Assembly: GCA_020439485.1 (NCBI GenBank)
Contig: JAGQSP010000276.1
Location: 1-9,289 of the forward strand
Length of the DNA: 9,289 nucleotides
Reading direction: 5' to 3'
Source: Acidimicrobiales bacterium
GTDB lineage: Bacteria; Actinomycetota; Acidimicrobiia; Acidimicrobiales; Poriferisodalaceae
Shown: positions 1-5,710 of the stretch, piece after piece
How positions within the stretch are numbered: position 1 is the first letter of the stretch
Layout of the letters: each line of letters starts with the position of its first letter
Translations under genes and position numbers: made by a program
Notes under the pieces: model-generated
Told to the model about the DNA's origin: nothing
What the model saw: the letters and a program-made list of their open reading frames with translations, nothing else
Databases searched by the model: none

Positions 1-1026
1 GCCGACGAGCTCAAGGCCACCCGCAACTCGCAGCTGTCGACCTTCGTGCTGTCGATGGTCGTTCTCGACGCCGTCGAACGGATCGGCCTCGTTCCATCGA
101 TCGCCGCCGGTCACAGTCTGGGCGAGTATTCGGCCCTCACCGCCACGGGCGTCATCAGCTTCGAAGATGGGGTGCGCCTCGTCGCCGAACGCGGCGAAGC
201 GATGCAAGACGCCGCCGAGATGACCACCGGAACCATGGCGGCCGTGCTGGGCCTCGACGACGACAAGGTCGTCGAAGCGTGTGGCTCGGTCTCCGAAGAG
301 GTGTGGGTAGCCAACTACAACGCACCCGGGCAGGTCGTCATCGCCGGCTCACCGGCTGGGGTCGAGGCCGCGGGCGCTGCGGCCAAGGAGTTGGGGGCCA
401 AGCGGGCCATGCCTCTGGCGGTTGGCGGCGCCTTCCACACCCCGTTCATGGCTTCGGCCGGCGATCGGTTGGCCAAGGCCCTGTCGACGGTGCGGTTCCG
501 AGCTCCGGCAGTGCCCGTGGTGACCAACCTCGATGCGTCTGCTCACGAGGGCGCCGACGAATGGGCCGACCTGTTGCGCGCCCAGCTGACCAGCCCGGTT
601 CGCTGGCGCCAGAGCCTGTATCGCCTCGAAGAGCTGGGCGTCACCTCATTCGTCGAACTCGGGCCCGGAGCCGCCCTGACGGGCATGGCCAAGCGCACGG
701 TGGGCGGAACGACGGTGTCGGTGGCCAAGCCCTCAGACCTAGACAGCCTGATCTCTGACCTCGAGAGCACCGATCCGGCGACGGGCTCGTCGGTCGGCGA
801 GAACCTGTTCGTCACCGAGCGCGTGGTGGTAACACCCAGCGCCGGCCTGTTCACCCCCCGGCAAGGCCTCGACGTGGGCGCCGACATCGCGGTGGGCGAG
901 GTTCTGGGGCACGTGGGCGACGACCCCGTGGTGTCGCCCTTCGAGGGCACGGTCATGGGAGTGATGGCCTATGAAGGCGAACGGGTTACCGCTCGCCAAC
1001 CGGTGGCCTGGCTCCGAACCAGATGA
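1..1026 (+). CDS. fabD: Malonyl-CoA:ACP transacylase FabD with C-terminal biotinyl/lipoyl-like domain (5' partial)
   Basis: FabD transfers malonyl from malonyl-CoA to ACP, supplying the extender unit for cytosolic type II fatty acid synthesis. The frame is open from base 1, and the N-terminal part of the family (the FPGQGSQ region, roughly 60 residues) lies outside the window. The nucleophile motif GHSLGEYS has its serine at 115-117. The conserved arginine is in LVAERGEAM, GQVVIAG follows, and the catalytic histidine is in GGAFHTPFM (436-438). The transferase fold ends near base 740. After an acidic linker comes an extension of about 67 residues (823-1023) not found in standard FabD. It has two half-repeats, each of the type [V]-[ST]-P-x-x-G followed by a glycine-rich turn, as in biotinyl/lipoyl domains. 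The hairpin that normally carries the modified lysine reads VGDDPV, and the extension contains no lysine, so it cannot be biotinylated or lipoylated. The stop codon overlaps the next start as ATGA. FabD is certain; the extra domain is a fold-level inference. Confidence 0.95.
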   Translation, partial: ADELKATRNSQLSTFVLSMVVLDAVERIGLVPSIAAGHSLGEYSALTATGVISFEDGVRLVAERGEAMQDAAEMTTGTMAAVLGLDDDKVVEACGSVSEEVWVANYNAPGQVVIAGSPAGVEAAGAAAKELGAKRAMPLAVGGAFHTPFMASAGDRLAKALSTVRFRAPAVPVVTNLDASAHEGADEWADLLRAQLTSPVRWRQSLYRLEELGVTSFVELGPGAALTGMAKRTVGGTTVSVAKPSDLDSLISDLESTDPATGSSVGENLFVTERVVVTPSAGLFTPRQGLDVGADIAVGEVLGHVGDDPVVSPFEGTVMGVMAYEGERVTARQPVAWLRTR

Positions 1027-1994
1027 ACCAGATCGGTTCGCTACTACCGAACGGCAACGCAATGACAGGACTGCGAATCACCGGATGGGGGTCGGCTCTA
1101 CCCGACAGGATCCTCACCAACGACGACCTCGCCAAGGCGGTCGATACCAGCGACGAGTGGATCACCGAACGCACCGGCATCAAGGAACGCCGAATCGGGG
1201 GTACCACCGCTGGTCTGGCCGTCGACGCCGGCCGCGCCGCCATGGAGAGGGCGGGGGCCAAGCCAGACGAGATCGATCTGGTCATCTTGGCCACGACCAC
1301 CCCAGATCGCCAGGTGCCTGCCAGCGCATCTCGTGTGCAGGCCGAGTTGGGGCTCAAGTGTGGCGCCTTCGACCTCAATGCCGCGTGCTCGGGTTTTGTC
1401 TACGGAATGGTCGCCGCTCAGGGGTTCATCAAGTCGGGTTTGGGCAAGATCCTGGTGATCGGCTCTGAGACTCTTTCGACGATCGTCGACTGGGAAGACC
1501 GCGGCACTTGCATCTTGTTCGCCGACGGCGCCGGCGCCGCGGTTCTCGAGCGCTGCGACGACGAAGGCGATCTGCTCGGCTTCTCGATGAGTTCTGACGG
1601 CACGCTCGAGCCCGCTCTGTACGCCGAGCGCGCCGGGACGCTCATCATGGACGGCCGAGCGGTGTTCAAGAACGCCGTCCTGGTAATGGAGGCGGCCGCT
1701 CGCGAAGCGCTCGACATGGCGGGCATGACCCCAGACGACGTCGACCACGTGATCCCCCATCAAGCCAACATCCGCATCATCGACGCATCGTGTCGACGTC
1801 TCGGCATCCCGTCTGACAAGGCGATCACCGTCCTTCACTACACCGGCAACACCTCGTCTGCGTCGATTCCGCTGGCCCTTGTCGATGCCCTGGAGGGCGG
1901 CCGAATCCACAAGGGTGATCGGGTGTTGTTCGTCGGTTTCGGGGCGGGCATGACCTCGGCTGCCGCCGTAGTGCGTTGGAGTGCAGACACATGA
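1023..1994 (+). CDS. fabH: Beta-ketoacyl-ACP synthase III (FabH)
   Basis: FabH starts fatty acid synthesis by condensing an acyl-CoA primer with malonyl-ACP. The thiolase-fold catalytic triad is complete: Cys in NAACSGFVYG (1386-1388), His in IPHQANIRI (1758-1760) and Asn in YTGNTSSASIP (1848-1850). The 30-residue spacing from His to Asn matches E. coli FabH. The N-terminal family signature DTSDEWITERTGI is present. The chosen ATG overlaps the fabD stop as ATGA, the coupling seen at several junctions in this window. It gives 323 residues, slightly longer than usual. An in-frame ATG at 1062 (MTGLRITGWGS) gives 310 residues, fits the family N-terminus better and puts the cysteine at residue 109 (112 in E. 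coli). Neither start has a clear Shine-Dalgarno sequence, so the start is uncertain. Whether the primer is acetyl-CoA or a branched acyl-CoA cannot be read from the sequence. Confidence 0.95.
   Translation: MNQIGSLLPNGNAMTGLRITGWGSALPDRILTNDDLAKAVDTSDEWITERTGIKERRIGGTTAGLAVDAGRAAMERAGAKPDEIDLVILATTTPDRQVPASASRVQAELGLKCGAFDLNAACSGFVYGMVAAQGFIKSGLGKILVIGSETLSTIVDWEDRGTCILFADGAGAAVLERCDDEGDLLGFSMSSDGTLEPALYAERAGTLIMDGRAVFKNAVLVMEAAAREALDMAGMTPDDVDHVIPHQANIRIIDASCRRLGIPSDKAITVLHYTGNTSSASIPLALVDALEGGRIHKGDRVLFVGFGAGMTSAAAVVRWSADT
1978..1981 (+). promoter_or_regulatory. Ribosome binding site of fabG
   Basis: A GGAG core inside the last codons of fabH lies nine bases before the ATG at 1991. It supports that start over the in-frame ATG at 1976, which would precede it and add only five residues. 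Confidence 0.5.
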
Positions 1995-2719
1995 CCGACA
2001 CTTCCGAGCCGACCGGGCGGGTGGTCCTGGTGTCGGGCGGTTCGCGTGGCATCGGCCTGGCGATCGCCCAGGCTTTTGCCGACAACGGCGACCGCGTGGC
2101 GGTCACCTACCGGTCGGGCCCACCAGATGACGATCGCTTGCTGGCGATCCAGTGCGACCAGACCGACGGCGAGGCTGTCGATGCCGCCTTCGAGGCGATC
2201 GCCTCCCAATTGGGGCCGGTCGAGGTGCTGGTGGCCAATGCGGGTATCACAAACGATCAGTTGGTCCTGCGGATGAGCGACGAAGATTTCGCCTCGGTGG
2301 TCGACACGAACCTCACCGGCACGTACCGGATGGCCAAGCGGGCCGCCAGGGGCATGCTGCGGGCCCGCAAAGGCGCAATGATCTTCATCTCGTCGGTCGT
2401 GGGTCTGTCCGGCCAGGCAGGCCAGGTGAACTACGCCGCTTCGAAGGCCGGGTTGGTAGGTATGGCCCGATCGTTGGCCCGCGAACTGGGCAGCCGCAAC
2501 GTGACGGTCAACGTGGTGGCGCCGGGTCCTGTTGCCACCGACATGCTCGAGGCATTGACCGACGACCAGCGGGCGGCCATCACCAGCAGTGTGCCCCTGG
2601 GGCGGGTGGCCGAGCCCGCCGAGGTGGCGGGCGCAGTCGTGTTCTTGGCATCGCCTGCGGCGTCGTACATCACAGGCGCCGTCATCCCAGTCGATGGTGG
2701 ATTGGGCATGGGCCACTAG
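1991..2719 (+). CDS. fabG: 3-oxoacyl-ACP reductase (FabG)
   Basis: FabG is the NADPH-dependent short-chain dehydrogenase that reduces beta-ketoacyl-ACP to the (R)-3-hydroxyacyl-ACP in the elongation cycle. At 242 residues it is the usual length. The Rossmann nucleotide motif is SGGSRGIG (residues 15-22), followed by VANAGIT (81-87). The catalytic set is Asn107, Ser135, Tyr148 and Lys152 (YAASK), each exactly three residues earlier than in E. coli FabG. The PGPVATDM segment and the C-terminal ITGAVIPVDGG motif are also typical. The start at 1991 overlaps the fabH stop as ATGA and has a GGAG nine bases upstream. SDR enzymes are numerous, but the operon position and near-collinear match to FabG make the assignment firm. 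The stop codon lies in the loop of a hairpin and inside the first unit of a tandem repeat. Confidence 0.96.
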   Translation: MTDTSEPTGRVVLVSGGSRGIGLAIAQAFADNGDRVAVTYRSGPPDDDRLLAIQCDQTDGEAVDAAFEAIASQLGPVEVLVANAGITNDQLVLRMSDEDFASVVDTNLTGTYRMAKRAARGMLRARKGAMIFISSVVGLSGQAGQVNYAASKAGLVGMARSLARELGSRNVTVNVVAPGPVATDMLEALTDDQRAAITSSVPLGRVAEPAEVAGAVVFLASPAASYITGAVIPVDGGLGMGH

Positions 2720-2763
2720 GGACCATGCCAGAGCGACACAGCATGGGCCACTAGGGACCATGC
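2705..2763 (+). terminator. Double hairpin after fabG, possible attenuator or processing site
   Basis: Hairpin one (2705-2729) has a 7-bp outer stem GGCATGG/CCATGCC, one mismatch, a CC/GG inner stem and a five-base loop holding the fabG stop. Hairpin two (2741-2763) repeats it with a 6-bp outer stem. There is no T-run after either, so a classical intrinsic terminator is not supported. The structures could slow transcription or protect an mRNA end ahead of acpP. Confidence 0.35.
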
Positions 2764-2775
2764 CAGACCAACACA
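2706..2775 (+). repeat. Tandem 35-bp direct repeat (two units) across the fabG stop codon
   Basis: Units at 2706-2740 and 2741-2775 match at 33 of 35 bases, with both differences within 2733-2735 versus 2768-2770. The first unit contains the last fabG codons (Met-Gly-His) and the TAG stop; the second is a non-coding copy that keeps the same ATGGGCCACTAG string. Each unit carries an inverted repeat with GCATGG and CCATGC arms, then a G/A mismatch, then CC/GG closing the loop ACTAG. Transcribed, this gives two consecutive hairpins. A tandem duplication is directly visible; a role in termination, mRNA stability or setting acpP expression is inference. Confidence 0.9.
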
Positions 2776-2800
2776 GCCCGTCGCTGTACAACAAACCCGA

Positions 2801-2806
2801 TAGATT
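2801..2806 (+). promoter_or_regulatory. Candidate -10 box for acpP
   Basis: TAGATT fits the actinobacterial TANNNT pattern in the only sizeable gap of the fab operon. It would start transcription near 2813, giving an untranslated leader of about 40 bases that contains the short dyad CGTCT-TT-AGACG (2814-2825). No good -35 element is visible. A separate acpP promoter would fit the high demand for carrier protein, but the evidence is weak. Confidence 0.3.
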
Positions 2807-2841
2807 CGACCAGCGTCTTTAGACGAAGACATCACACCCAC

Positions 2842-2846
2842 AGGAG
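2842..2846 (+). promoter_or_regulatory. Strong ribosome binding site of acpP
   Basis: AGGAG sits six bases before a GTG start and is among the best Shine-Dalgarno matches in the window. It fixes the acpP start and suggests high translation relative to its neighbours in the operon, which rely on overlaps. Confidence 0.8.
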
Positions 2847-2852
2847 ACAACC

Positions 2853-3086
2853 GTGAGCGACAACTTCGATCGATTCAAGAAGTGTGCCGTCGAAGTGCTC
2901 GGCGTCGAAGCCGATCAGGTGACGATGGAGGCGAGCTTCGCCGACGATCTCGACGCCGACAGCCTCGATCTCGTCGAGCTGGTCATGGCACTCGAGGAAG
3001 AGTTCGACATCAGTGTCGACGAGGAAGAGCTCGACGGCGTCGTGGGCGTCAAAGAGGCCATGGCCCTCGTCGAATCGAAGCTGTGA
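2853..3086 (+). CDS. acpP: Acyl carrier protein
   Basis: ACP carries growing acyl chains as thioesters on a 4'-phosphopantetheine arm and is the shared substrate of the Fab enzymes encoded around it. The protein has 77 residues and is strongly acidic, as expected. The attachment motif DADSLDLVELVM has the modified serine at residue 37 (2961-2963), at the head of the recognition helix. The following EEEFDISVDEEELDGV segment is typical of helices II-III. Translation starts at GTG with a strong AGGAG. The stop TGA overlaps the fabF ATG by one base (TGATG), which couples the two genes. A cysteine at residue 11 is uncommon for an ACP but lies away from the active site. Confidence 0.97.
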   Translation: MSDNFDRFKKCAVEVLGVEADQVTMEASFADDLDADSLDLVELVMALEEEFDISVDEEELDGVVGVKEAMALVESKL

Positions 3087-4264
3087 TGTACGGGCGCCGC
3101 GTCGCCATCACCGGGCTCGGTGTGGTGTCGTCGGCAGGTATCGGTGTTGATGCCTTCTGGGAGGGCATCTGCGGTCCTGCTACCGATGGCGCCGAGCGCC
3201 GCATCGCCGACTTCGATCCGTCGCCCTATTACGACAGCCCCAAGGATGCCCGCAGGGCAGACCGCTCGACCCAGTTCGCAATTGCGGCTGCCACCGAGGC
3301 CATCGCCCAGGCGGGCGGAATCCATTCCGACCCGGCACGCAGTGGTGTCATATACGCGACCGGTGTCGGCGGCATGGGGACGTTCGAAGACCAGGTTCAT
3401 GTTTGTGCCGAGAAGGGCGAGCGTCGCGTAAGCCCATTCTTGGTGCCGATGATGATGCCCAACGCGTCTGGCGCTGCGATCTCCATGAAGTGGGGTCTTC
3501 AGGGCCCCAATGAGACCATCACCACGGCGTGTGCCGCTGGCACTCACTCGATCGGGTATGCCGCCCGGCTGATCGCCATGGGCCGCTGTGACACGGTGGT
3601 GACCGGGGGCTGCGAAGCGGCCATGACGGTCACTGGTATCGCCGGTTTCCGCAACATGACCGCCTTGTCGAATTCGGGTGTCTCGCGCCCATTCGACAAG
3701 GACCGGGACGGCTTCGTCATGACCGAGGGTGCCGGCGTGCTGGTGCTCGAGGAATGGGACTCTGCGGTTGCCAGAGGTGCGACCATCATCGCCGAGTTGC
3801 TGGGATCAGGCTCGAATGCCGACGCCCATCACATCACGGCGCCCTCGCCTGGCGGTGTGGGTGCGGTGGCCTGCATGCAGTTGGCTCTGGACGACGCCGG
3901 CCTGACGCCGGCTGACATCGTCCATATCAACGCTCATGGCACGTCGACGCCGCTGAACGACATGGCCGAGGCCCAGGCAGTGGCGAAGCTGTTTGGTACG
4001 CCCGGCCCAGCGGTTACGTCGATCAAGGGTGTGACCGGCCATGGTCTTGGAGCCGCAGGTGCTATCGAGGCGGTGGCGCTGGCCCTGTCGATCGACAAGG
4101 GCCTGATTCCGCCCACGGCCGGGTTCGAGAACCTCGACCCCGAAATGCCGGCCATCGATGTGGTGCACGGCAGCCCGCGGGCGTGGACGCCTGGTCCGAG
4201 CCTGTCGAACAGCCTGGGCTTCGGAGGCCACAACGGCTCGATCCTGATGGGCCCGCCCCGCTGA
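3086..4264 (+). CDS. fabF: Beta-ketoacyl-ACP synthase II (FabF)
   Basis: FabF catalyses the decarboxylative condensation of malonyl-ACP with acyl-ACP in each elongation round. The Cys-His-His active site of the KAS I/II class is complete: Cys149 in TTACAAGTHS, His284 in NAHGTSTPLND and His319 in KGVTGHGLGAAGA. The conserved lysine before the second histidine is present, and the C-terminal GFGGHNGS glycine loop closes the pocket. The 392 residues are slightly shorter than the 413 of E. coli FabF. The start is the ATG overlapping the acpP stop; the GTG directly before it (3083) is in frame, and reading further upstream would only extend into acpP. No clear Shine-Dalgarno sequence is visible, so it probably depends on coupling with acpP. 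KAS I versus KAS II specificity is not decided by sequence alone; acpP-fabF adjacency favours FabF. Confidence 0.95.
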   Translation: MYGRRVAITGLGVVSSAGIGVDAFWEGICGPATDGAERRIADFDPSPYYDSPKDARRADRSTQFAIAAATEAIAQAGGIHSDPARSGVIYATGVGGMGTFEDQVHVCAEKGERRVSPFLVPMMMPNASGAAISMKWGLQGPNETITTACAAGTHSIGYAARLIAMGRCDTVVTGGCEAAMTVTGIAGFRNMTALSNSGVSRPFDKDRDGFVMTEGAGVLVLEEWDSAVARGATIIAELLGSGSNADAHHITAPSPGGVGAVACMQLALDDAGLTPADIVHINAHGTSTPLNDMAEAQAVAKLFGTPGPAVTSIKGVTGHGLGAAGAIEAVALALSIDKGLIPPTAGFENLDPEMPAIDVVHGSPRAWTPGPSLSNSLGFGGHNGSILMGPPR

Positions 4265-4273
4265 CGGCCTGCT

Positions 4274-4293
4274 CGACGCCGCTTCAGGCGTCG
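4274..4293. terminator. Hairpin between convergent fabF and fabZ
   Basis: A perfect 7-bp stem CGACGCC/GGCGTCG encloses the loop GCTTCA. It spans the 19-bp gap and the last codons of fabZ, whose stop codon falls in the loop. Its symmetry lets it act on both transcripts. No T-run follows on either strand, so it is a bidirectional terminator candidate of the U-less type, or simply an end-protecting hairpin. Confidence 0.5.
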
Positions 4294-4712
4294 GCGATCA
4301 GGAACAACATGTCGGCCTGACAGGCCAACTCATCACCCACTTTGGCGGTGCCCGAGCCCTTTCCGGCTCGGGCACCCATGCGTCCGAGCGTGGCCTCCAG
4401 CACCAGCACGTCGCCCGGGACGACCTGGCGACGGAACCGGGCCTTGTCGATGCCTCCGAACAGCGGGATCTTGCCCGCCAGTGCCGGCGATGCCATGGCT
4501 GCCAGTCCGGCGGTTTGGGCCAGCGCTTCGACGATCAGCACACCGGGCAACGTCGGGCGACCTGGGAAGTGTCCGGCGAAGAAGTCTTCGTCGCCCGTGA
4601 GGTGCCACTCGGCCGTGCAGCTGACGCCCGGTTCGAGAGCCACTATCCGCTGGGGGAACAGGAACGGCTCTCGATGTGGAATGAGATCTCGGGGATCGGG
4701 AAAGTCGGTCAT
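4284..4712 (-). CDS. fabZ: 3-hydroxyacyl-ACP dehydratase (FabZ)
   Basis: FabZ removes water from (R)-3-hydroxyacyl-ACP to give trans-2-enoyl-ACP, the step after FabG. It is a hot-dog fold protein of normal size (142 residues). The signature LIPHREPFLF opens the protein. The catalytic histidine is His48 in GHFPGRPTLPGV and the acidic partner is Glu62 in LIVEALAQ; glutamate rather than aspartate marks FabZ rather than FabA. The later FGGIDKARFRRQVVPGD block is also diagnostic. It is the only fab gene here on the minus strand, converging on fabF, so it is not part of the fab operon transcript. The ATG lies 22 bases after the cytochrome gene stop. There is no obvious Shine-Dalgarno sequence, but a TAGCAT box sits nine bases before the start. 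Confidence 0.95.
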   Translation of the reverse strand: MTDFPDPRDLIPHREPFLFPQRIVALEPGVSCTAEWHLTGDEDFFAGHFPGRPTLPGVLIVEALAQTAGLAAMASPALAGKIPLFGGIDKARFRRQVVPGDVLVLEATLGRMGARAGKGSGTAKVGDELACQADMLFLIADA

Positions 4713-4721
4713 CGCCGACCG

Positions 4722-4727
4722 ATGCTA
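4722..4727 (-). promoter_or_regulatory. Candidate -10 box for fabZ
   Basis: On the minus strand TAGCAT fits TANNNT and lies nine bases before the fabZ ATG, which would give a leader of only about two or three bases. It occupies the 22-bp gap after the cytochrome gene. No -35 element is evident. fabZ may equally be read through from the cytochrome gene. Confidence 0.3.
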
Positions 4728-4734
4728 GATCGGC

Positions 4735-5085
4735 TCACCAGCCGACGCGCGTGTAGGCGACGACGTCCTCGATCTCTTCGGGTGTGAGGGTTTGTTCGAA
4801 CTTGGGCATCTGGTTGCGCCCACCCGCTACGACCTCGACCTCTTCCTCGAAGCTCAGACGCTCCCAGACTTGGCGAATGTTGGGACCAACCTGGCCCGAC
4901 CCGTCTGCTTTGTGACACGACTGGCAGTAGCGCTGGTAGATGGCTTGGCCTTGTTCTACCTGCTGTGCTGGATAGCTCTCGTCGGCGGGCGGGACGAAGT
5001 CCGAGACCTCCTCAGAGCCGCCGCACGACACGAACAGAAACGCAATACAGAACAGCGCCGCCAAGGCGCGATGGGGGGTCTTCAC
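4735..5085 (-). CDS. Small lipoprotein-type monohaem cytochrome c
   Basis: This is a predicted 116-residue class I cytochrome c, an electron carrier anchored outside the cytoplasmic membrane. Residues 1-20 form a lipoprotein signal (KTPHR, then a hydrophobic stretch ending FVS) with Cys21 as the likely lipidated residue; phenylalanine at -3 is a non-ideal lipobox. An acidic, proline-containing linker leads to the haem-binding motif CQSCH (residues 54-58), preceded by GQAIYQRY and followed by DGSGQVGPN. Met93 in NQMPKF is the likely second axial ligand, and EEIEDVVAYT is the typical C-terminal helix. Translation starts at GTG; a TACCTT box seven bases upstream suggests a leaderless transcript. 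The redox partner is unknown: no oxidase, reductase or other haem gene is in view. Its link to fabZ appears to be only proximity. Confidence 0.9.
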   Translation of the reverse strand: MKTPHRALAALFCIAFLFVSCGGSEEVSDFVPPADESYPAQQVEQGQAIYQRYCQSCHKADGSGQVGPNIRQVWERLSFEEEVEVVAGGRNQMPKFEQTLTPEEIEDVVAYTRVGW

Positions 5086-5092
5086 GACCTAC

Positions 5093-5098
5093 AAGGTA
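5093..5098 (-). promoter_or_regulatory. Candidate leaderless promoter -10 box of the cytochrome c gene
   Basis: TACCTT on the minus strand is followed by seven bases and then the GTG start, so transcription would begin at or one base before the start codon. The spacing matches the trpF and tmk starts in this window. No -35 consensus is visible. Confidence 0.45.
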
Positions 5099-5119
5099 CC
5101 GAGCCCAAGCCGTGTTGAT

Positions 5120-5138
5120 CAGGGACTGAAGTCCACTG
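5120..5138 (-). terminator. Hairpin downstream of the trp operon
   Basis: The sequence folds as CAG-GGAC/GTCC-CTG with a tetraloop and a single bulged base, giving seven base pairs. It begins 11 bases after the last stop codon of the minus-strand operon and lies before the promoter of the cytochrome gene. No T-run follows, so termination is inferred mainly from position. Confidence 0.35.
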
Positions 5139-5148
5139 GTGCGGGTGC

Positions 5149-5667
5149 TCAGGCCAGGAACAGGTACAGCAGAACCGCCACCGCCACGTGGGCCAGTACG
5201 AACATGACCACCATCGCTCTGGCGGGGATCAAGCGGTGAAGCCAGAACTCCTCGAAACCCCGTGTCGGGTTGGTCGACTTGGACGCCGAGCTCAGCGGAG
5301 GAAGGCTGCGATCTTCGGGTGCCGAGGACAGAACCGGTTCGGGCGCTAGGTCGGTCACGTCGCTGTCTCCGGTCTGAACGGTGCTGTCAGATGGCGCAGG
5401 CACTGTCAACGAGCCGCTGCCAGCAACCGTTGTCATGTCGGGCGAATGGGTACCGGCCAGCTCGCCGTCGTCGAGTTTGGGTTCGCGGCGCTCGAAGTCG
5501 AGGTCGTCTGGGTCGCCCCGACGACGTCTGACCTCGGGCTCGACCCGCTTGTCGCGTCGGCGCACGCCCGGGGGAAGGGGCCGATCACCGACGCGCTCGC
5601 CCATCGGGGCGTGCCTCTGCTCTATGAGTGGCGGCGTGTGATCGGACGTATGGCGACGCTTCGACAC
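5149..5667 (-). CDS. Uncharacterised protein with disordered charged region and C-terminal membrane anchor
   Basis: I do not recognise this 172-residue protein. The first 75 or so residues are rich in Arg, Asp, Glu and Pro (for example RRRDKRVEPEVRRRRGDPDD). The middle is Ser/Thr/Pro-rich and probably disordered. The end is FEEFWLHRLIPARA followed by a single hydrophobic helix of about 20 residues that runs to the last residue. That layout predicts a tail-anchored protein with the long region in the cytoplasm. The GTG start at 5667 is chosen because GGAG (5672-5675 on the opposite strand) lies four bases upstream. An in-frame GTG at 5739 would overlap the upstream gene and lacks a ribosome binding site. 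It is the last gene of the trp-direction cluster, 43 bases after the HIT-like gene. Function is unknown; low conservation would be expected outside the anchor. Confidence 0.65.
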   Translation of the reverse strand: MSKRRHTSDHTPPLIEQRHAPMGERVGDRPLPPGVRRRDKRVEPEVRRRRGDPDDLDFERREPKLDDGELAGTHSPDMTTVAGSGSLTVPAPSDSTVQTGDSDVTDLAPEPVLSSAPEDRSLPPLSSASKSTNPTRGFEEFWLHRLIPARAMVVMFVLAHVAVAVLLYLFLA

Positions 5668-5710
5668 GTGGCTCCATCGGCGGGCGGGCCGATGATGTTG
5701 AGCAAATCGG

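Noticed and set aside
1838..2794. Long minus-strand open frame opposite fabG
   Set aside because: It is antisense to a fully recognisable FabG, is rich in His/Arg/Gly shadow codons, and has no family match I can see.
2882..3085. N-terminal extension of fabF through acpP in another frame
   Set aside because: It is low-complexity Arg/Gly sequence overlapping a clear ACP; FabF starts with MYGRRVAITG at 3086.
5086..5148. Small gene in the gap between the cytochrome c gene and the membrane-anchored protein gene
   Set aside because: No start with a ribosome site and plausible peptide; the gap is explained by a hairpin and the cytochrome promoter box.
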